61,734 bases of DNA from NCBI GenBank assembly GCA_016928855.1, contig JAFGKA010000213.1, positions 1 through 61,734 on the forward strand, in the 5' to 3' direction. The notes below the pieces were generated by a model. That model was not told where the DNA came from. It did not search any database and was given only the letters and a program-made list of their open reading frames with translations. The DNA is from Phycisphaerae bacterium (GTDB lineage Bacteria > Planctomycetota > Phycisphaerae > UBA1845 > PWPN01). Below are positions 16,220 through 23,310 of this stretch, piece after piece. Numbering within the stretch: position 1 is the stretch's first letter; each line of letters starts with the position of its first letter. Both the position numbers and the translations under genes were made by a program.

Positions 16220-18141
16220 CCTGCATCAGCCTCCGGGAAGCTTGCTGTCTCCTGGCTCCAGCTTTTCGCTTCCTCCTCATCCTCGACGGTGTCGCGAAAT
16301 AGGTCCGCGAAGCTCAGCGGCACCGCGGCTTCATCGGTGCGCTCGACGCGCTGCGCATCAATCGCACCCGCCAGGTCATCCAACGTCAGCGCCTCATCAG
16401 GCCCGGTTCCGCACCCGGCCGGCTCTGAGCCCGACACACGAAACTGACACATCGCGTCCGCCCAGTCGCTCTTCAGCGGCCGTATCGTGCGCGTCGGCGC
16501 AGCGTCATCGGTGCCGGTCGCGGCGATCAGGCCATTCATCGCGTCATGTTCGCGCTGACGTTTGGCGGCGCGATTCCGCGCATCAATGGCCGCTTCGGTA
16601 ACAGTTTGCATCGCGGCGCGCGTGCCGCCGTCCTGGACCGCGCTGGCCAGCCGGCGGGCCTGTTTCTTGGCTCGCATTCCCTTGGCGATGTCATCACGTG
16701 ATGCACGTGCAAACGCCAGGCGGTTATTCGTCGCCCGGCAGATCGGCTTGCCTTCAAGATCGCACACAACAACATACGATGCATCTTCGGGATGCACGCG
16801 AAGCAATACTTCCTTGCCTTGCAAGAGCTGAAGCCTGGCTTCTCCGAGCCCATACTCGATGCCGTCGTGGCGAACGCCGAAACGCGTAACCTTGACCGGC
16901 CGGCTTACGCGCATCAGCAAGAGGTCCATGAGCCCCTCAGGCACAACGACGCGCGGAATCGGGTTCGACGCGTTGAACACGTCGATCGGGGCACGTCCGT
17001 TCATGTCCACGCCGCGGTGTGGTGTGCGGTGATACGCGTCAATGTATTTCGTGAAGCCATCCCGATACCGGGCGATTGTCGGACACCGCTCGGGATGTGC
17101 TTTCGCAACCCTGTAGGCGGCCTGGAATCGCGCGTCCTTCTTGCCTCCGCAATACGTTTCGTAGGTGGCACCGTACTGGCCTTCGAGCGTTCCAAACCAT
17201 CGTTCAATCAGCTTCGAATCAGGGTTGAATGGAAGCGCAAAGCTAACTTCGGAGCCGACGCCGCCGAAGACGGAACGGCAGTAGTCCTCATCTTCGATCA
17301 GCCGTTTCGTGGTCGGCCGCCCGCCGCTGATTCCCTTGGCGCGGTAGGGCTTGCCGTTGTCGATGATGACCTCGGCCGGTGGCCCCCACTTCTCAATACC
17401 GTCGCGGAAGGTTAAGAGTACGGCGTCTTGGTTCTCGGTTTCGCCGATCGTCCAACCCGTAACGATGCGGCTTCGCAGGTCGATGAACGCGCCCAGCCGC
17501 GGCCGAATGATTTCCGGGTCCGCATCGCTGCGCCGGCAAAAGACATCGACGATATGGAAGTCGCCAACCCAGCACTGATTCGCGCGGTATTCCGTGTAGT
17601 CGCGAGAAGGAACCCGCACGCCGTGCTTACGATCCCATTCCTCTTCGCCGAGCCGGTACCGGTTCGCTTCGAATTCGGAAATCTCACGTCTGACTTTCGC
17701 TTGAACCGTCCGCAGCGAAGGCCACGCCCAACCCTGGCGCTCTGCCTCCGCGGCAACAAGCTGGCAACACAAGGCCACGGTCCGTTGCTGTCTCGTCAGC
17801 CAGAATTTCTTGAACAGATTCCACGCCTCCGGCGAACATGATTCCCGCCGCGTATCGCGATTCGCTCGCCGCCGGCCATCAACAAGACCGAGCACGTCGC
17901 CGGCCTCAATCAGGCGCGCCCAGTCGTGCAGTTTCGAGCGCCCGACCCCGTGCATCCCGCAGAACACCCGGTCGGCCTCGCCCCGCGTTGCCCCACGGCG
18001 CACCAAATCACAGCGCATCTGCTTCCACTCGGACACAATCCGCGTCTTGCGCCCGACCTCAAGCCGCTGTTCATCCGACAACCCCGCAAGCGCCGCCCGT
18101 TGCGGATCGACGGCAATCTCTCGGCGCGCCGCAAGTGCCAT
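16216..18141 (-). CDS. MuA-like DDE transposase
   Basis: A 641-residue transposase. The N-terminal region (about 20-180) carries DNA-binding helices. The rve-type catalytic core follows with D194 (WVGDFHI), D261 (VIIDNGKPY) and E313 (LIERWFGTLE). The first two are 67 residues apart, as I recall for MuA. A mu-transpos-C-like beta-barrel follows (about 400-470, PVKVTRFGVRHDGIEYG). The acidic C-terminus probably contacts the MuB-like ATPase. It starts within a TGATG overlap with the sigma-like gene. All three catalytic residues are present, so it may be active. Confidence 0.93.
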   Translation of the reverse strand: MALAARREIAVDPQRAALAGLSDEQRLEVGRKTRIVSEWKQMRCDLVRRGATRGEADRVFCGMHGVGRSKLHDWARLIEAGDVLGLVDGRRRANRDTRRESCSPEAWNLFKKFWLTRQQRTVALCCQLVAAEAERQGWAWPSLRTVQAKVRREISEFEANRYRLGEEEWDRKHGVRVPSRDYTEYRANQCWVGDFHIVDVFCRRSDADPEIIRPRLGAFIDLRSRIVTGWTIGETENQDAVLLTFRDGIEKWGPPAEVIIDNGKPYRAKGISGGRPTTKRLIEDEDYCRSVFGGVGSEVSFALPFNPDSKLIERWFGTLEGQYGATYETYCGGKKDARFQAAYRVAKAHPERCPTIARYRDGFTKYIDAYHRTPHRGVDMNGRAPIDVFNASNPIPRVVVPEGLMDLLLMRVSRPVKVTRFGVRHDGIEYGLGEARLQLLQGKEVLLRVHPEDASYVVVCDLEGKPICRATNNRLAFARASRDDIAKGMRAKKQARRLASAVQDGGTRAAMQTVTEAAIDARNRAAKRQREHDAMNGLIAATGTDDAAPTRTIRPLKSDWADAMCQFRVSGSEPAGCGTGPDEALTLDDLAGAIDAQRVERTDEAAVPLSFADLFRDTVEDEEEAKSWSQETASFPEADAG

Positions 18142-19262
18142 CAGGCCGCCCCCTTCGTCTCTGTTACTGCCCTGCCCGCTCCCTCCCCGCGGATCTCGAC
18201 GAAGAAATCAACCGGCACACCAAACGCCACGGCCATCCGGCACACGACCCCCATCGTCGGCGTGACGACACCGGCCAGCCATCGCCGCACGGCCGGCGGC
18301 GTCGTATGGACACGCTGGGCGAGCCCCTCGACCTCTAGTCCATGTTTCACCATCAGGTCAGCCACCGCCTCCCGCCGGAACACCGGCCGCGGCGGCGTTG
18401 TTTTCGGCGTCTCGGCCGCGGCCCGGCCCGTGTCAGCCGATGCCGGGCGTGTTGCGGACGCGGCCCGCACCCCTGCCGACAAAAACGCGAGTTCACCATC
18501 ATCGACTTGCCGCATCAAAATCCGTTCGGCGCGGCGGAGGATGTTGGTCTGCACCCGCTCCACCTGCTTGCGGCCGTACCCAAACCGATCGCCGATCTGC
18601 CTCGCTGGCGTAGCGTAGGCTGGCATCGTACAAAGTCGCCCGTCAAGCAGCGCGCGGCCCACTTCACGATTCAGCGGCTTGCGCATGGTGGCGATGACAT
18701 CCGCCAGCACGGCGCGCACGTGTTCAACCGCACGAAAGTAGACGTCTTCCGGAATTCCATCCGCCCGGCCTGGCCGCGAGAGCGGCCGACCACGCCGCCC
18801 GCGTCGCTGGCGAACGCCGTCGCCGACGGCCTCGGTCAGCGAAAACGACCGGCAGGCATCAGTAATCCGATCCCGCGTGCCGGCCGCAATGCCGCCGGTC
18901 CCCCGCAGAGCATGCGATACCGTGTTCGGCGAGATAACGACCGCGCGTCCATGCTCCATCCGGAACCGCCGAATCGCCCGCCGAACGCGAATCGTCGCGT
19001 AATACCCGAAGGTCATGCCCGGGTAACGGCCCTGTTCCGCCCGCCAGTCAAGAGCCGTCTCGATCAGCGCGACGACCGCCACGATGATGTAATCGTCCCG
19101 GTCATAGTATCGGCCCTCGACCCTCGACAACGCCGCATTATTGGCACTCTTAATCGCCAGCGGAACATGATCCAGAACCAGCCGCCGTTCATCGGCCGTC
19201 AGCCTTCGCTCCCCGCCGCGGCGGTTCGTCCGGACCTCAGTTTTTCGCGTTTTTATTGACAT
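18141..19262 (-). CDS. Sigma-70-like factor fused to a C-terminal XRE helix-turn-helix
   Basis: A 373-residue protein. Residues about 28-115 resemble sigma region 2 (DRDDYIIVAVVALIETAL...MTFGYYATIRVRRAIRRF, like the DLIQEG/FSTYA-W-IRQAI block). Residues about 195-250 resemble region 4 (ARQIGDRFGYGRKQVERVQTNILRR). Residues about 300-350 form a Cro/CI-type HTH (EVEGLAQRVHTTPPAVRRWLAG). Such a factor could redirect host RNA polymerase to element promoters, replacing the Mor/C activators of Mu. It overlaps the transposase gene and is coupled to its upstream neighbour. The fusion is unusual. Confidence 0.75.
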   Translation of the reverse strand: MSIKTRKTEVRTNRRGGERRLTADERRLVLDHVPLAIKSANNAALSRVEGRYYDRDDYIIVAVVALIETALDWRAEQGRYPGMTFGYYATIRVRRAIRRFRMEHGRAVVISPNTVSHALRGTGGIAAGTRDRITDACRSFSLTEAVGDGVRQRRGRRGRPLSRPGRADGIPEDVYFRAVEHVRAVLADVIATMRKPLNREVGRALLDGRLCTMPAYATPARQIGDRFGYGRKQVERVQTNILRRAERILMRQVDDGELAFLSAGVRAASATRPASADTGRAAAETPKTTPPRPVFRREAVADLMVKHGLEVEGLAQRVHTTPPAVRRWLAGVVTPTMGVVCRMAVAFGVPVDFFVEIRGEGAGRAVTETKGAA

Positions 19263-19792
19263 TATCCGCGCTTCCGCCGACGCGCGCCGTGTGTCGTTTT
19301 TAAGGCATCATCCGCGCCAGCCACCGGCGAGACCACGCCATCGCGTACCCATCGACACACGTCGGCGATCTCGACCCGGCCGCGATGCAACCCGGCCGGA
19401 CGCCGAAGCCGCCAACGTGGCACGCCATCGCGGTCCCGTTCACACGCCGCCAGGCCAAGGTCAGTCAACAGCCGAAGCCGGATCTCGTCTGCTGGGTCGC
19501 GAGCGTATCTCACGCGTCCCCATACCCGCCGCGGCTCGCTGATTGCCCCGCGTTGAAGCCCACTATCCCCGCGCCGCAATGCTGCTCGCCGCCAACGAAA
19601 CAAGCTGCTGGCCGAGACCCGCAGCCGGGGATACTCCGCCTGAATCGCGCGCAACAACGATCCCATGGCTGCCGTGCGAGACCCCCACGGTACTCGCTGC
19701 ACTTCGTCGAGCGCGGCAACCCACGCGCGCCTCTCCTGCTCGGTCGCCTGTCGGCGGTCAGATGGTGCCGTCCTGTTGCGACGTCGGGTCAT
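19262..19792 (-). CDS. Putative DNA-binding element protein
   Basis: A 176-residue, very basic protein (Arg-rich at both ends). It has a helix-turn-helix-like stretch at about 45-75 (LLRAIQAEYPRLRVSASSLF) and a second basic helical part at 105-145. No family is recognised. It is coupled by overlap to genes on both sides in the early operon (xre upstream, sigma-like downstream), so it is likely an early regulator or an excision or transposition helper. Confidence 0.6.
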   Translation of the reverse strand: MTRRRNRTAPSDRRQATEQERRAWVAALDEVQRVPWGSRTAAMGSLLRAIQAEYPRLRVSASSLFRWRRAALRRGDSGLQRGAISEPRRVWGRVRYARDPADEIRLRLLTDLGLAACERDRDGVPRWRLRRPAGLHRGRVEIADVCRWVRDGVVSPVAGADDALKTTHGARRRKRG

Positions 19793-20058
19793 GCGGCTTC
19801 GTCCCCCGCCTGCGGCTCAACTTCTTGCTTGGCTAACACCCCGGCCTCGGCCGTTGTAGACACAATTAGTGCGGAGACTGGGACGCGCAGCGCCCGCGCC
19901 ACGCCCCGCGCGACCCGCACGCCCACCGGCCGCCCGCTGAAGACCAAAGACAATGTCGCAGGCGCGACTCCCGCCTTCGCCGCAACATCCTTCTTCAGTA
20001 GGCCGCGGCGCGTCCGAATGTCGTCAATCAATCTGGCGTTCAGCACAACCTTGGCCAT
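19789..20058 (-). CDS. XRE-family regulator (Cro-like, first early gene)
   Basis: An 89-residue Cro/CI-type protein with HTH at about 14-45 (RRGLLKKDVAAKAGVAPATLSLVFSG). It is the first gene of the leftward operon and is divergent from the larger XRE repressor gene at 20198, the classic lytic/lysogenic switch layout. The start at 20058 was chosen over 20073 because the HTH then begins at a normal distance. It overlaps the next gene by 4 bases. Confidence 0.75.
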   Translation of the reverse strand: MAKVVLNARLIDDIRTRRGLLKKDVAAKAGVAPATLSLVFSGRPVGVRVARGVARALRVPVSALIVSTTAEAGVLAKQEVEPQAGDEAA

Positions 20059-20078
20059 GGCCGCCCACTGCACCCTTT

Positions 20079-20163
20079 GTTGTCCATACGAATAACAGCT
20101 CGTCTTTTGAGAAGATACAACACATCCGGCCTGGAGTCAACCCCAAAATCGTCTTTTGTCCAT
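20079..20163. promoter_or_regulatory. Divergent switch region with repeated operator-like motifs
   Basis: TTGTCCAT occurs at 20080-20087 and 20156-20163, and TCGTCTTTTG at 20100-20109 and 20149-20158. A leftward promoter is plausible: minus-strand TTGTAT (20115-20120), a 17-base spacer and TGTTAT (20092-20097). The repeated motifs flank it symmetrically, as repressor operators would. Confidence 0.5.
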
Positions 20164-20191
20164 TGCTTATTCATCTGGGCTGCCGTATACT
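20163..20191 (+). promoter_or_regulatory. Rightward promoter giving a leaderless repressor mRNA
   Basis: TTGCTT (20163-20168) and TATACT (20186-20191) are separated by 17 bases. Transcription would begin about 7 bases after the -10 box, which is at the GTG start codon 20198. No Shine-Dalgarno is visible before this start. Maintenance transcripts of lambda cI are also leaderless. Confidence 0.55.
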
Positions 20192-20197
20192 GCATCC

Positions 20198-21736
20198 GTG
20201 GCCACGGACGAACAGTTATCCGCATACATGGAATCCGTGCGCAGGCAGCGGGGTCTCCCCGCTAGTGCTGTGGCCTGCCGGTCAGGCGTTTCACTTGGCC
20301 ATATCCGCAATATTGAGAGGGGCTTGCGCCATCCGAAGGCCGCGGTGCTGGCGCGAATTCTCGACGCCCTCGACGCCACGGACGTTGAGCGGGCTGAGGC
20401 CCGCCGCCTGGCGGGTATCGACCCGAATCCGTCCACATCAAAGGAAGCGCGGGCGGCAAGACGGGGGAAGTGGCAGCCCCTCACCTTCATTCTGGCAAAC
20501 GACATACTACTTCCGTGCCTGCGGCTCGATTACGCGTTCGGCGCGCGCCTTGATCTCGCGGGCAACGCCTGGGCACTGGTCCATCAAGCCCTGAAGGCCG
20601 CCGACATGGCGACGTTCGTGGACCAGACCGCCGATGTTGTATCGCCGCCGCCGGACTTGACCACACTGCTCGAATCATCGTTCGGACATGCCCCGGCGGA
20701 CCTTGTTGAGGGTCTCGAATCACTCCTGTCTGACGAGCGGTATCTCAACGAGATGAATCGGCACTCAGGTCAACCCCCGCTGGCGTGGAAACATACGATG
20801 TTGCGATCGTTGATCCTGTCGCCAGCGCCTCCCACAGGCAAGGACGCGGTTTTCCTTCGTGATGTCGTCGAAATGCTCACGTTTGACCGCAGCTTCGCCG
20901 TATGCTTCTTCCCGGCCGTCTATTGGACGGCTTGCCGCAACTGGCCGTTTGAAAAGGTTTGGATGCCATTGTCACGGGCCTCGAAATCCCTGCAAAAAGC
21001 TGTGTATGAGCGAATCCAGGCCGGTTTATCGCTCGAAGATTTCGACCGCGCGATGATCGGTCAAGGTGATCTCGGGGACGTGGTCCGCCGGGCCGAGCCC
21101 GCGAGATTCTCTCCCGATGAAATGGCCGACAGTCCAGGAAGACCTTGGTCGTGGGAGGTTGGCCGGGGATCGTGCCGGGTAACATTCAGCGGGCCGCGCC
21201 CACCGAACGATCTTGCTTTCGATCATCTCGACCGCTGCACATTCCTGGAACGGTTCCCGTATTTGAAAGTTGACCGAGAGGCCGCCGCAAAGCTCGCCCG
21301 CTCCGTTATGCTGCCGTCGTGGCAAGCATGGGTAGACCATATTATCCAACACGAACCAGCCGTCCCGGCGGACCACCCCCTGCGCTCCAAGGACCGCTTC
21401 GACGCGGTCGTTGCCGAATACCGCGACACAGAGACCCGCGAGCCGAACTATGGCGAGCTTCCGAGCCTCATTCACCGGCTGGTATCACTGAAGGCTGGCT
21501 GGGCAATGGCGGCCTTGGAGGGGTGGGCCAGCGGCGGCCTTGCAGAACCTGGCCGCCGAACGAGGATCGCCGCGATGCTTGGTTTCCGTGATGCCTGGCA
21601 AGATATCATCAGAAAACTGGAAGAGGAAACACCGCCCGGGGGCGCTGAGAAGCCGACCGCCCCGGACACACAACCGGCCAAGCGTAGGCGGCCCGGCCGC
21701 AATGCCACAAGGCCGGGAAGACGGGAGCAAGCGTGA
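20198..21736 (+). CDS. XRE-family repressor with a large unknown C-terminal domain
   Basis: A 512-residue protein, the only rightward gene of the element and the likely repressor of the divergent early operon. Residues about 8-60 form an HTH (RQRGLPASAVACRSGVSLGHIRNIERG). The remaining ~440 residues match no repressor sensor I recognise. They contain Trp-rich helical segments (FPAVYWTACRNWPFEKVW) and a basic, Pro-rich tail. Phage repressors are usually 90-240 residues, so the extra domain is notable. GTG 20198 is chosen from promoter geometry; TTG 20156 and ATG 20228 are alternatives. Confidence 0.7.
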   Translation: MATDEQLSAYMESVRRQRGLPASAVACRSGVSLGHIRNIERGLRHPKAAVLARILDALDATDVERAEARRLAGIDPNPSTSKEARAARRGKWQPLTFILANDILLPCLRLDYAFGARLDLAGNAWALVHQALKAADMATFVDQTADVVSPPPDLTTLLESSFGHAPADLVEGLESLLSDERYLNEMNRHSGQPPLAWKHTMLRSLILSPAPPTGKDAVFLRDVVEMLTFDRSFAVCFFPAVYWTACRNWPFEKVWMPLSRASKSLQKAVYERIQAGLSLEDFDRAMIGQGDLGDVVRRAEPARFSPDEMADSPGRPWSWEVGRGSCRVTFSGPRPPNDLAFDHLDRCTFLERFPYLKVDREAAAKLARSVMLPSWQAWVDHIIQHEPAVPADHPLRSKDRFDAVVAEYRDTETREPNYGELPSLIHRLVSLKAGWAMAALEGWASGGLAEPGRRTRIAAMLGFRDAWQDIIRKLEEETPPGGAEKPTAPDTQPAKRRRPGRNATRPGRREQA

Positions 21737-22078
21737 CCATAGAGCCCGCCCCGGACCGCCCGCCCCGGCCACCGGCCGACGCTCGAGCCGCCGACGGAAG
21801 GGCGGTAAGCCGTGAGCCCACGGTGCCCTGCCGACCAGGAGCCACCACAGAGAGGAATACACCACCGCGATCGGCGCCGCCTCCGCGTCTCGGCCACCCG
21901 GCAGACTGGACGCCGAAAAGGCCCCTCCGTCCCGGGTTCTCCACAGACCCGAGCCGCATTGTCAAGAAGTTTGGCACACCAAATGCTAGGGGTAAAAAGC
22001 CCCTTGAATGGCCGTCCAAGATGCGCTGCGCGTTTTCGGCCCTATCGCCGCAACTCCAGCCCCCGCCAACAATTACGC
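21737..22078. other. Non-coding right arm of the element
   Basis: This holds no supportable gene: open frames here are compositional shadows in Pro/Arg-rich GC sequence. A small AGGGG/CCCCT hairpin around 21987-22002 may help end the repressor transcript. The right-end sites follow. Confidence 0.5.
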
Positions 22079-22212
22079 TTGTCCACGATAGGCCCGATTT
22101 CTGCGCACACCCCCGATTTTGACGATTTATCCACGATAGGCGCCGCGGCCCATAACCCCAGCCCCAGCAAGCATTTAACCCCGTTTTTCTGCCCTTTTTA
22201 TTCGTCCACGGT
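22079..22212 (-). promoter_or_regulatory. Right-end transposase binding sites (three copies)
   Basis: TTGTCCACGAT (22079-22089), TTATCCACGAT (22127-22137) and TTCGTCCACGGT (22201-22212) are inverted relative to ATCGTGGACAAC at the left end. The first two are followed by AGG and lie 48 bases apart. This matches the multi-site ends bound by Mu-type transposases. Confidence 0.68.
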
Positions 22213-22228
22213 TTTCCTGCGCTCGATG
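22204..22228 (-). repeat. Right terminal inverted repeat of the Mu-like element
   Basis: Read on the minus strand this begins CATCGAGCGCAGG and ends GTGGAC, matching the left terminus at 20 of 25 positions. It is followed directly by the GTACA duplication at 22229. Confidence 0.82.
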
Positions 22229-22233
22229 GTACA
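22229..22233. repeat. 5-bp target site duplication, right copy (GTACA)
   Basis: Identical to 8197-8201. It abuts the element terminus on one side and the continuation of the older relic on the other. Confidence 0.85.
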
Positions 22234-22273
22234 GCGGCGGCGCAGAACATCGCCGCAGGCGGTCGATTGACCG
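22234..22273. mobile_element. Relic left end of an older copy (right part)
   Basis: These 40 bases (CGGCGGCGCAGAACATC and onward) match 8249-8288 inside the resident element, with 4 mismatches. Joined to 8155-8201 they recreate the older left end without gaps. The stretch also folds: GCGGCG/CGCCGC, CCGC/GCGG and CGGTC/GACCG stems follow one another. No older element body remains after 22273. Confidence 0.82.
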
Positions 22274-22297
22274 AAATTGTATCTGCAAGATGCATCG

Positions 22298-23248
22298 TCA
22301 TCCGAACGGCATCTTGACATGCTTGCGGAGGAACGCGACATTCTGCGCCGTCGCTTCGACAACCTGTGCGCGGTTCTTGTGATCAGATTCGAAAACGTAC
22401 CACCCGTCGTAGCCGATCTCGTTCAGCACCTCCAAGGCAGCCCGCCACTCGACCAGCCCCGATTCACTAAGAAGCCGGTCTCCGTTCTTGACGTGCACTT
22501 GGCAGATTCGATCCTTGCCCAACAGCCTGATACCGGGTATGGCCTCGGCTGGATGACCGTACTGCGCCATGTTGTAAGGATCGTAATAGACCTTGACGCT
22601 AGGGTGAGCAACCTCATCGAGGAGCTTCTTGTTGTCAGCGGGGCTCAGCGAGTTCTCGAGGCCAAGCGTTACTCCCGCATCGGCGGCCTTTGAAGCCACA
22701 CGCTGGAAAACTTGGACCACCGGCCCGTAGGACGATTCGTCGGCCATGTCGGGGGCGTCGTTCCGGAAGAAGGCGACCAAGACCACGCCGGATCCCAGGC
22801 TCTCGGCAACCCGGATCGCCTTCGTCAGATTGCTCTCGGCTGTTGGGGATTGCATGATCGACACGCCACTGTCCCACACACCGGCCAGCGAAGGAATCAT
22901 CATGCCCCATCGATTGGCTTCTCGCTTGTAGCGACGCACCGCATCCGGGTCCCACAGATTGGGCTTCCCGCTTGCGACCTGGAGTTCTATGCCCAGCAAG
23001 CCAGGGATCTGTCGGGCCAGCTTGAAGACGTTGAAATCGCCAACCATCCTCATGCTGGCGGCGCGGTGCCCGATTTTCAAAGGAATCCGAGTATTCTGTT
23101 CCGCTGGTGCGGCCTCCGCCGGGCGAGCCGACGGCGTCATGAAACTGGCTCCAACGGCCGCCGCTCCCCAGGATGCGAGCTTGGCAAACTGCCGTCGAGA
23201 CATGCCAACTCGGGAAGACGGTCGCGACCTCTCGGTCTTGGTTCTCAT
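22298..23248 (-). CDS. Exported TIM-barrel sugar isomerase/epimerase-like protein
   Basis: A 316-residue protein with a twin-arginine signal (MSRRQFAKLASWGAAAVGA, about residues 16-34) and an AP-endonuclease-2-like TIM barrel. Metal-ligand-type residues lie in VTLGLENSLS, VKVYYDPYN, ICQVHVKNGD and WYVFESDH. The start at 23248 has GAGGTAA upstream. It is the last gene of the leftward catabolic operon, 62 bases after a Gfo/Idh gene. TIM-barrel/Gfo pairs act together in 3-keto-sugar chemistry, so a shared substrate is plausible. It ends 25 bases from the mobile-element relic. Confidence 0.85.
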   Translation of the reverse strand: MRTKTERSRPSSRVGMSRRQFAKLASWGAAAVGASFMTPSARPAEAAPAEQNTRIPLKIGHRAASMRMVGDFNVFKLARQIPGLLGIELQVASGKPNLWDPDAVRRYKREANRWGMMIPSLAGVWDSGVSIMQSPTAESNLTKAIRVAESLGSGVVLVAFFRNDAPDMADESSYGPVVQVFQRVASKAADAGVTLGLENSLSPADNKKLLDEVAHPSVKVYYDPYNMAQYGHPAEAIPGIRLLGKDRICQVHVKNGDRLLSESGLVEWRAALEVLNEIGYDGWYVFESDHKNRAQVVEATAQNVAFLRKHVKMPFG

Positions 23249-23310
23249 CGCCGTTACCTCACGTTGGCTGGTTCGAGACTGCTCCAGCCTGTCGATTCCG
23301 AGGTCCTGTT

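Larger units (their letters stand above)
8202..22228. mobile_element. Compact Mu-like transposable phage element (14,027 bp)
   Basis: The element is bounded by 25-base imperfect inverted termini (20 of 25 identical, both starting CATC) and flanked by GTACA duplications. Core sites like GTTGTCCACGAT occur near each end in opposite orientation. Inside are a MuA-like DDE transposase, a MuB-like ATPase, divergent XRE repressors, a sigma-like factor, several unknown small genes, a major capsid gene, a tape-measure-like gene and a prohead protease. Typical Mu-like phages are 35-40 kb. Terminase, portal, lysis and most tail genes are not recognisable, so this is either an internally deleted prophage or a transposable phage satellite. 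Confidence 0.88.

Noticed and set aside
21733-22122. Plus-strand reading frame after the repressor gene
   Set aside because: Pro/Arg-rich composition, no ribosome site and overlap with right-end sites make it a chance frame.
8196-22233. Element boundaries at TG...CA (TGTAC at both ends), as in Mu
   Set aside because: This gives no target duplication (GATCG versus GCGGC) and leaves a gap in the reconstructed older end. The CATC...GATG boundary gives exact GTACA duplication and an ungapped 87-base relic, and both relic ends lack TGTAC.
8251-22273. The ~38-base direct repeat (8251 and 22236) as attL/attR of a tyrosine-recombinase integration
   Set aside because: No tyrosine or serine integrase is present, and the left transposase sites would fall outside such an element. 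The repeat is better explained as part of the element's left end, present once in the resident copy and once in the split older relic.
21609-22301. Long minus-strand frame across the element's right end
   Set aside because: It overlaps the repressor gene, the end-binding sites and the insertion junction, and has no recognisable protein sequence.
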